Assembly: GCA_009702525.1 (NCBI GenBank)
Contig: WLHW01000038.1
Span: 1-11,809 of the forward strand
Origin: Actinomycetota bacterium
GTDB taxonomy: Bacteria > Actinomycetota > Actinomycetes > Nanopelagicales > Nanopelagicaceae
DNA: 11,809 nucleotides
Reading direction: 5' to 3'
In this document: positions 7,195 through 11,809 of the stretch, in pieces
Numbering within the stretch: the first letter of the stretch is position 1
Layout of the letters: the number at the start of each line of letters is the position of its first letter
Made by a program: the position numbers and the translations under genes
Notes under the pieces: model-generated
What the model was told of the DNA's origin: nothing
Seen by the model: the letters and a program-made list of their open reading frames with translations, nothing else
Database searches by the model: none

Positions 7195-9713
7195 TATGCA
7201 AGAATCCGTTCGTTAGAAGCGTCAAATACTGGTGTTGCCCCTACTTGGGCAACTGAACATGGATAGTGCTCGCCGAGATATTCGACAATAAATTTATTGC
7301 CGGCAACGGCTAGCTCTGTCGGTAAGTACGTCATCAGAATGTGCTTACCTACTGACGGTGCAGAACCAGCACTTGTTACGTACGAGCGGCGGCCATGTGA
7401 GTCAACAATGGGTTGTTTATCCAATGTCAAAATTGGTTCGTTACCCATCATGTAACGCTTCACTCCGGTAGATGACGTGTGATCATCTACATATAGTGTG
7501 CACAATAAAGTGACTGGAGTTTCGCTGCGATGCTTTACGTGTTCAGCTTTACCGATGAAGTCCGCCTCTTTTAACTTTGGTGACTGCATACCAGCTTCAA
7601 CTACGTTGTACTCTGTCTCTAACTCTGGTCCATATGCTCGGTAACATTTTTCTAGTCGACCAGTAGTGCCATACACACCGATTCCGACTGGAATCATCTC
7701 GTGCTTTTTGCCTGACTCCCACAGCATCTGCCATAACTTAGCGCCTTGTTCGATTGGGATATAGAACTCCCACCCAAGATCACCTACATAGGAGATTCGT
7801 GAGGCAAGGACACGAAGTGGACCAACTTCAATCACTTTGCACGTGCTGAACTTGAAAGCCTCTTTGCCCATATCGGTACTTGTAATTGCTTGAATAATCT
7901 CGCGAGATTTAGGGCCCCAGACACCAATAGTTGTATAACTAGATGTTAGATCGGCAATCTGTGCTGATCCATCGGCAGGCAGTAGATCACTAAACCATTT
8001 CTTATCGGCCATTCCATGTGCACCACCTGTGACAACACGGAAGTGATCAGTGCCTAGACGCATAATGGTTAAATCGGATTTAAAGCCACCATTGGGACCA
8101 AGTATCGGCGTATAAACCACACGGCCAATTGCTACATCCATCTGACGAAGCGCAGCTTTTTGTACAACAGCTAAAGCCGATGGCCCAGTGATGTCAAAGA
8201 GGGTGAATGCCGATAGATCAACGATCCCAGCACTCTCACGCATTTGTAAGTGCTCTGCATTGATAATTGGTGACCACCAACGGGCTTCCCATTCGGCGGC
8301 ACGAGGCATTACTTTGTCGCCAAACTTCTCAACTAAAGCCTTATTGCACTCATACCAAAATGGGCGTTCCCAGCCAGCGGTCTCATAGAAGACTGCGCCT
8401 AACTCTTTCTCGGCTTGATAGAACGGTGAGAGGCGGACATTTCGGTTTGATGCATACTGCTCAAGAGGATGCACAATTCCGTAAGTCTTATTAAAGCTCT
8501 CATCTACGCGCGACTTAATGTGGAACTGAGCTTTTTGATGTTCGTGAAAACGTGCGATGTTTGACGAGTGCAGATCAATCTCTGAATCTCCAAGCACCAT
8601 CCATTCGGCAACTGACTTTGACGTTCCAGGACCTTCTTTAATCCACACTGCAGCAACGGACCAGAGACCCTTAACTTCAGGGGTTTCGCCAAGAATTGGC
8701 ATTCCATCTGGTGTGTAAGAAAGAATTCCGTTAATAGCGTATTTTTCGCGAACATTTTCATCGCCAACAATCGATGGCATTAACTCATAGGCATGTTCAT
8801 CTTGAATATCAAAATCTGCTTGGGTAAAAGCAAACTCAGTTGGTGATAGAGCTGCAGTTGCATTTGATGGCAAATCTTCTGGTGTATAAAGAATTGGGCG
8901 GTGAGCATACGATCCGATTTCTAAACCTGTGCCGTGTTGGCGCTCATACATGAAAACATCCATGTCGCGAACGATTGGCCATTCAATATCGCCTTTAGTA
9001 CCCGCAAAGAATGGGACCGGGCCAATATCTTTCATCTGGTGAACTGCTGGCGTTAGCGGAATGTGAGCACCCGCCATCGCGGCTAGCTTGGGTGACCAGC
9101 AACCAGTTGCAATAACAACATAGTCGGCTTCAATTGTGCCTTGATCAGTAACAACACTTGTTACTCGACCATTAACAACAGTGATATCTAGAACTTCAAT
9201 ATTTGCAAAGGATGTCGCAGCTCCCATTTCAGCGGCGGCTTCGCGCATGAGGGTTCCAGTACGAAGTGAGTCCACAACACCTACGGTTGGCTGGTAATAA
9301 CCCCCAACAATCACGGTTTCATCGATATAGGGCACTAATTCTTTTACTTCTGCGGGTGTGAGGATGCGACCACCATCGATGCCCCACGACTTAGCCGAAG
9401 TAATACGTCGTGCGAGTTCCTGCATACGTTCTTGCGAGCGTGCAACTTCGATACCACCAGTTTCAGTGAAAGTTCCCCACTCTTTATATTGACGCATACT
9501 CTCTGCAGTAATCGCAGTCATCTCTTTTGAGTGATCTACTGGAAAGATAAAGTTGGATGCGTGACCGGTTGAGCCGCCAGGATTAGGAAGTGGTCCTTTG
9601 TCGATCTGAACGATATCCGTCCAGCCCAACTTAGCAAGGTGATACACCATGCCATTGCCGACGATACCTGCGCCAATAACAACGCACTTTGCTTTTACCG
9701 GTAACTTGCTCAT
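7194..9713 (-). CDS. Dimethylglycine/sarcosine dehydrogenase-like FAD oxidoreductase fused to a GcvT (THF-binding) domain
   Basis: Two-domain N-demethylating enzyme of 839 residues, close to the length of Arthrobacter dimethylglycine oxidase (about 830). Residues 1 to about 400 form a DAO-type FAD domain. The dinucleotide-binding GAGIVG is at 14-19, and GGSTGHASNF (46-55) contains His51, at the position where dimethylglycine and sarcosine enzymes attach FAD covalently. VHQM (224-227) carries a histidine where the family has an active-site His. Residues from about 425 to the end form the GcvT aminomethyltransferase fold, with GGFKSDLTI (542-550) holding Asp547, which matches the conserved folate-site aspartate of GcvT. 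In relatives the methyl carbon is transferred to THF as methylene-THF. Adjacent etfBA suggests a dehydrogenase rather than an oxygen-using oxidase. GAGGA lies 8 bases before the ATG. The exact N-methyl substrate (dimethylglycine, sarcosine or another) is not determinable here. Confidence 0.85.
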   Translation of the reverse strand: MSKLPVKAKCVVIGAGIVGNGMVYHLAKLGWTDIVQIDKGPLPNPGGSTGHASNFIFPVDHSKEMTAITAESMRQYKEWGTFTETGGIEVARSQERMQELARRITSAKSWGIDGGRILTPAEVKELVPYIDETVIVGGYYQPTVGVVDSLRTGTLMREAAAEMGAATSFANIEVLDITVVNGRVTSVVTDQGTIEADYVVIATGCWSPKLAAMAGAHIPLTPAVHQMKDIGPVPFFAGTKGDIEWPIVRDMDVFMYERQHGTGLEIGSYAHRPILYTPEDLPSNATAALSPTEFAFTQADFDIQDEHAYELMPSIVGDENVREKYAINGILSYTPDGMPILGETPEVKGLWSVAAVWIKEGPGTSKSVAEWMVLGDSEIDLHSSNIARFHEHQKAQFHIKSRVDESFNKTYGIVHPLEQYASNRNVRLSPFYQAEKELGAVFYETAGWERPFWYECNKALVEKFGDKVMPRAAEWEARWWSPIINAEHLQMRESAGIVDLSAFTLFDITGPSALAVVQKAALRQMDVAIGRVVYTPILGPNGGFKSDLTIMRLGTDHFRVVTGGAHGMADKKWFSDLLPADGSAQIADLTSSYTTIGVWGPKSREIIQAITSTDMGKEAFKFSTCKVIEVGPLRVLASRISYVGDLGWEFYIPIEQGAKLWQMLWESGKKHEMIPVGIGVYGTTGRLEKCYRAYGPELETEYNVVEAGMQSPKLKEADFIGKAEHVKHRSETPVTLLCTLYVDDHTSSTGVKRYMMGNEPILTLDKQPIVDSHGRRSYVTSAGSAPSVGKHILMTYLPTELAVAGNKFIVEYLGEHYPCSVAQVGATPVFDASNERILA

Positions 9714-9721
9714 ATCTTTTA

Positions 9722-9726
9722 TCCTC
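9722..9726 (-). promoter_or_regulatory. Ribosome binding site of the demethylase-like gene
   Basis: GAGGA on the minus strand, 8 bases upstream of the ATG at 9713, in the 28-base gap after the GntR gene. It supports this start codon. Confidence 0.6.
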
Positions 9727-9740
9727 GTTCTTTAGTGGTG

Positions 9741-9770
9741 GTTATAAAGACTTACGTATTGATGTTTCAA
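9741..9770 (-). promoter_or_regulatory. Candidate promoter of the C1-oxidation operon within the 3' end of the regulator gene
   Basis: On the minus strand TTGAAA (9770-9765) and TATAAC (9746-9741) are separated by 18 bases, each matching 5 of 6 positions of the -35 and -10 consensus. A transcript would begin near 9734 and carry a leader of about 20 bases containing the GAGGA ribosome binding site. The -35 box and most of the spacer are inside the last codons of the GntR gene. This was found by eye; transcription through from the regulator promoter is the alternative. Confidence 0.4.
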
Positions 9771-10404
9771 AACCTTCAACGTGATCTCGCATTGCTTTAC
9801 CTGCAGCTTTCGAATCACTACTAGAGATAGCTTCCAGTAATGCGCGGTGTTCTATGATTGCTTCAGTCAATCCAGCGACTCGATCAAGTGCTAGAAACCA
9901 GATTCGAAGCGCATGTGCGTAATAGTTATCTAAAGCTGCTGCTAGAAACTCATTGTGAGTGCATTGATAAATATGGTGATGGATTCGCTGGTCTAAACCG
10001 ATCAAGGTAGCCATATCGACATCACCTTTGATTGCCTTAATTTCAGCGATCAGTGCTTTTGTAACTACATGATCTGCCGGGGTAGAGCGTTCTGCTGCTA
10101 ACTCGGCAGCTTTGATTTCTAAGACTGCACGAATCTCAGATAAAGCTGAAAGATTTTGCACATCTACGCTTGACACAAACATTCCTCTGCGTGGATAGAC
10201 CTCAACTAATTTTTCATTAGCTAGCGAGCGCAGAGCTTCACGAATTGGAGTACGTCCAAAACCAAGCTTTGACATTAAAACACTTTCGCTGATGAGAGAA
10301 CCTGGGACTAGCTCCAGAGTGATAATCATTGAGCGAATTCGGGTATAGGCCTCCTCCGACAGCGAGGTCGACTCCCTGCTCAGGATATGAATGGCTTGGC
10401 TCAC
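9742..10404 (-). CDS. GntR-family transcriptional regulator, FadR/FCD subfamily
   Basis: DNA-binding regulator of 220 residues, typical for the FCD group. The N-terminal winged helix-turn-helix covers about 14-78, with GSLISESVLMSKLGFGRTP followed by REALRSLANEKLV and the wing PRRGMFV (71-77). The C-terminal all-helical FCD effector domain (about 85-215) keeps likely metal or ligand residues D138, H142, H186 and H208. The start is a GTG at 10404; the first downstream ATG (residue 26) would cut into the helix-turn-helix. There is no ribosome binding site, and a TATCAT box ends 7 bases upstream, so a leaderless mRNA is plausible. It lies 28 bases upstream of the demethylase-like gene on the same strand and next to a palindromic operator-like region, so it probably controls itself and the operon. 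The effector may be a methylated amine or amino acid, which is an inference from context. Confidence 0.9.
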   Translation of the reverse strand: MSQAIHILSRESTSLSEEAYTRIRSMIITLELVPGSLISESVLMSKLGFGRTPIREALRSLANEKLVEVYPRRGMFVSSVDVQNLSALSEIRAVLEIKAAELAAERSTPADHVVTKALIAEIKAIKGDVDMATLIGLDQRIHHHIYQCTHNEFLAAALDNYYAHALRIWFLALDRVAGLTEAIIEHRALLEAISSSDSKAAGKAMRDHVEGFETSIRKSL

Positions 10405-10411
10405 GAGAATG

Positions 10412-10417
10412 ATGATA
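10412..10417 (-). promoter_or_regulatory. Candidate -10 element of the GntR gene (leaderless)
   Basis: TATCAT on the minus strand ends 7 bases before the GTG at 10404, the distance at which transcription would start at or next to the start codon. It fits the actinobacterial TANNNT form. No convincing -35 is seen. The box overlaps the TGATATATCA palindrome, so a bound repressor would block it. Confidence 0.45.
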
Positions 10418-10442
10418 TATCAGTCGTATATCGATTGATATA
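10413..10442. promoter_or_regulatory. Palindromic operator-like region upstream of the GntR gene
   Basis: In 30 bases there are two perfect inverted repeats: TGATATATCA (10413-10422) and TATATC-gatt-GATATA (10427-10442). A longer pair, TGATATA at 10413-10419 and TATATCA on the far side at 10436-10442 read in the opposite sense, also spans both. FCD-type GntR proteins usually bind short AT-centred palindromes of this general form, and this one overlaps the predicted promoter of the regulator. Autoregulation is inferred. Confidence 0.55.
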
Positions 10443-10449
10443 GACGCTC

Positions 10450-11184
10450 TTAGGCCAGGTAATACTTCCAAAATAGCCATAGTGAGGCGCCAAAACCGAC
10501 CGTGGTGATGAGGGCGCGATAGAGGGCAGCGGGCATCCTGGCCGCATGACGTCCCCCATAGGTTCCCCCGATACTGGCACCTACTAAGAGCGAGATCACG
10601 GCTGGCCAGACAGCTCGGCCACTAAAGACATAGACGATGTTCGAGAGTAAAGAGGTGCAGCCGACAACAAAGTTCTTGGCCGTATTAAGTCTCTTAGGAT
10701 CTCTGCGAACGTCGCGGGCTAAAACTGCCAGGACCATTACTCCTTGGCCCGGACCAAAGTATCCGCAGTACAAGCCACTTGCTGCAATGCCAATCTTTTC
10801 CCATAAATCATGGCGAGCACCGCGAATAGGTTTGGCCTTTATCAGAAAGGAAAAGCTGGCAAAAAGAAGCAAAAATGGCACCATCTTTTCAAATACACCT
10901 GGAGGTACATTTAATAAGAGAAATGCGCCGGTAACTGAACCGACAATAGAAATATAAATGAGTTTTTTATACTCATGAAAAAACTCACGTAGTTGATGGC
11001 GGACTGAGATTAAAGCGAAGAAATTTGCTGGAGTCACACCTAATGCATTTGAGATAGCTGCACTCACTGGCGACATCCCAGTTGCAAGCAAAACCGGGTA
11101 AGAGATTACCGATCCGCCTCCTGCTAATCCGTTGATGGCACCGACAAGGATTCCGACAAGGAAGATGACGATGTACTCAAGCAT
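10450..11184 (-). CDS. TauE/SafE-family membrane anion exporter
   Basis: Integral membrane protein of 244 residues in the sulfite exporter TauE/SafE (former DUF81) family, whose characterised members move sulfite, sulfonates or other small organic anions. About eight hydrophobic segments are visible: near 3-23, 27-48, 49-61, 75-92, 100-117, 131-153, 170-208 (two) and 219-241. Both family half-repeats carry their glycine-rich motif: GAINGLAGGGSVISYP (15-30) in the first and GLYCGYFGPGQGVMVL (137-152) in the second. The ATG at 11184 begins directly at the first membrane segment. There is no ribosome binding site, but TATGGT lies 6 bases upstream, suggesting a leaderless transcript. It is followed after 45 bases by the GntR gene on the same strand and is divergent from moaD. 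The substrate cannot be told; a link to the demethylation operon is possible but unproven. Confidence 0.85.
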   Translation of the reverse strand: MLEYIVIFLVGILVGAINGLAGGGSVISYPVLLATGMSPVSAAISNALGVTPANFFALISVRHQLREFFHEYKKLIYISIVGSVTGAFLLLNVPPGVFEKMVPFLLLFASFSFLIKAKPIRGARHDLWEKIGIAASGLYCGYFGPGQGVMVLAVLARDVRRDPKRLNTAKNFVVGCTSLLSNIVYVFSGRAVWPAVISLLVGASIGGTYGGRHAARMPAALYRALITTVGFGASLWLFWKYYLA

Positions 11185-11190
11185 GGCTTA

Positions 11191-11200
11191 ACCATACAAT
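11191..11200. promoter_or_regulatory. Overlapping divergent -10 elements for moaD and the TauE/SafE gene
   Basis: Plus strand TACAAT (11195-11200) ends 6 bases before the moaD ATG at 11207. Minus strand TATGGT (11196-11191) ends 6 bases before the exporter ATG at 11184. Both fit TANNNT at leaderless spacing, and they share bases 11195-11196. The whole intergenic gap is 22 bases, with no ribosome binding site on either side and no clear -35. Confidence 0.5.
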
Positions 11201-11206
11201 GCACTT

Positions 11207-11452
11207 ATGAAGAATGGGGTCCAGATCAGATACTTTGCAGCTGCCCGCGCCGCCGCCGGTACAGATGAAGCTACGTGTGAAGCCGCAACACTGCGCCAAA
11301 TTCTTGATCAAGCCTGTAGCGCTAATCCTGCGCTTACCCATGTTGTATCTCAGTGCAGCTTTCTAGTGGATTCAGTAGTGGTGCATGATGAAAGCATCAC
11401 TATTGCAGATGGCAGCGTTATAGACGTATTGCCTCGATTTGCTGGTGGCTAA
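11207..11452 (+). CDS. moaD: Molybdopterin synthase sulfur carrier subunit MoaD
   Basis: Small ubiquitin-like sulfur carrier for molybdenum cofactor synthesis. Its C-terminal glycine is thiocarboxylated and donates sulfur to cyclic pyranopterin monophosphate in the MoaE-MoaD synthase. It has 81 residues, the usual length. The family features are the N-terminal strand IRYFAAARAAAG (7-18), a hydrophobic core, and the terminal LPRFAGG with the essential Gly-Gly at 80-81. ThiS is the main alternative, but the FAAAR start, the LPxxAGG end and the neighbouring moaA favour MoaD. It is the only plus-strand gene in the window. Translation probably starts on a leaderless mRNA, since a TACAAT box ends 6 bases before the ATG and no ribosome binding site is present. 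Its TAA overlaps the convergent moaA stop. The product would serve the molybdopterin formate dehydrogenase encoded nearby. Confidence 0.88.
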   Translation: MKNGVQIRYFAAARAAAGTDEATCEAATLRQILDQACSANPALTHVVSQCSFLVDSVVVHDESITIADGSVIDVLPRFAGG

Positions 11453-11457
11453 CCACC
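11444..11457. repeat. Inverted repeat at the convergent moaD/moaA gene ends
   Basis: GGTGG (11444-11448), CTAA, CCACC (11453-11457) forms a perfect 5-base-pair stem with a 4-base loop. The arms are the Gly-Gly codons of the two convergent genes and the loop contains both overlapping stop codons. No T-run follows on either strand, so termination activity is doubtful. Confidence 0.6.
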
Positions 11458-11809
11458 TATTGCTGACATTGGACGAAGTGGTGCAATAAAACTTGGATCA
11501 TTTATTCCATGACCAGGTAGTTTCTCAAAAACCGTCTTTGTAAAGCGGGCCGCTATTTCTTCTCGTTTTTCTGAGAGCGACTTTGATTGATCTCTAATGA
11601 CCATACGCACATCGGTTTCAGTGATTGAAAATAGGCATGAACGAAGTTGCCCATCTGAAGTCAATCGAATTCGATCACAGGCACCACAAAAAGGCCGCGT
11701 AACGCTTCCAATGATTCCAACTGTGGCTTTGGTCCCATTGATATAGAACTCTTCGGCAGGTGCTGAACCACGGCCATCAACAGGTGTAAGTGCATAGTGT
11801 TGCGATAGC
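11449..11809 (-). CDS. moaA: GTP 3',8-cyclase MoaA (partial, C-terminal 119 residues)
   Basis: Radical SAM enzyme for the first step of molybdenum cofactor synthesis, converting GTP to 3',8-cyclo-GTP. Only the C-terminal 119 residues are inside the window; full proteins are about 330 residues, and the N-terminal radical SAM Cys motif lies beyond the right edge. The visible part has the second [4Fe-4S] site that binds GTP: PFCGACDRIRLTSDG with the first two cysteines, then LRSCLF with the third (visible residues 41, 44 and 58). It ends in MSAIGG, the conserved C-terminal Gly-Gly tail of MoaA. A TTG codon at 11664 could open a 71-residue frame, but it falls inside the conserved RIRLTSDG motif and is not a start. 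The stop TAG overlaps the moaD stop on the other strand by three bases. Confidence 0.93.
   Translation of the reverse strand, partial: LSQHYALTPVDGRGSAPAEEFYINGTKATVGIIGSVTRPFCGACDRIRLTSDGQLRSCLFSITETDVRMVIRDQSKSLSEKREEIAARFTKTVFEKLPGHGINDPSFIAPLRPMSAIGG

Noticed and set aside
9714..9741. Terminator between the regulator gene and the operon
   Set aside because: The 28-base gap has no GC-rich stem followed by a T-run; only weak AT-rich symmetry is present.
10637..10957. Plus-strand open frame of 106 codons opposite the exporter gene
   Set aside because: The minus strand encodes a clear multi-span membrane protein with family motifs in both halves; the opposite frame shows no recognisable domain.
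11449..11664. Separate 71-residue gene starting at a TTG
   Set aside because: The frame extends upstream to the window edge, and the TTG encodes Leu within the conserved MoaA motif RIRLTSDG, so it is only the tail of moaA.

Overview
The window is a gene-dense stretch of a bacterial chromosome of moderate GC, roughly mid-40s percent by eye. It reads best as a streamlined, low-GC actinobacterium, for example a freshwater planktonic lineage. This assignment is an inference. It rests on tight gene packing, overlapping start and stop codons, several genes with a -10-like TANNNT box just upstream of the start codon and no ribosome binding site (leaderless style), and an FAD/GcvT fusion enzyme resembling Arthrobacter dimethylglycine oxidase. 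No RNA genes, mobile elements, CRISPR arrays or long repeats were seen, and no gene-free stretch exceeds 50 bases.

Left and centre (1-9713, minus strand) is one unidirectional block of seven genes. In transcription order they are: a dimethylglycine/sarcosine dehydrogenase-like FAD plus GcvT fusion (9713-7194), etfB (7194-6439), etfA (6439-5480), fhs (5477-3813), and the three subunits of an NAD-dependent, molybdopterin formate dehydrogenase, fdsG (3813-3388), fdsB (3391-1868) and fdsA (1871 to beyond the left edge). Adjacent genes overlap by 1 or 4 bases or are 2 bases apart, so this is almost certainly one operon. Together they spell an oxidative one-carbon route. An N-methyl group is oxidised, electrons go to ETF, and the carbon goes onto tetrahydrofolate. 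10-formyl-THF is cleaved by Fhs run in reverse to give formate and ATP, and formate is oxidised to CO2 with NADH formed. The methylene-THF dehydrogenase/cyclohydrolase (FolD) needed between the first and later steps is not in the window.

A GntR/FCD-family regulator (10404-9742, GTG start) lies immediately upstream of the operon. It is preceded by a dense AT-rich palindromic region (10413-10442) that looks like its operator overlapping its promoter. A second candidate promoter for the catabolic operon sits inside the 3' end of the regulator gene. Upstream of that, on the same strand, is a TauE/SafE-family membrane exporter (11184-10450).

The right end holds molybdenum cofactor genes. moaD (11207-11452, plus strand) is divergent from the exporter gene, with overlapping back-to-back -10-like boxes in a 22-base gap. 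moaA (minus strand, partial, running off the right edge) converges on moaD, and their stop codons overlap. Cofactor synthesis next to a molybdopterin formate dehydrogenase is functionally coherent. The main points of interest are the operon logic, an apparently lost cysteine in an FdsA iron-sulfur motif, and the compact promoter and terminus architecture around gntR, tauE, moaD and moaA.
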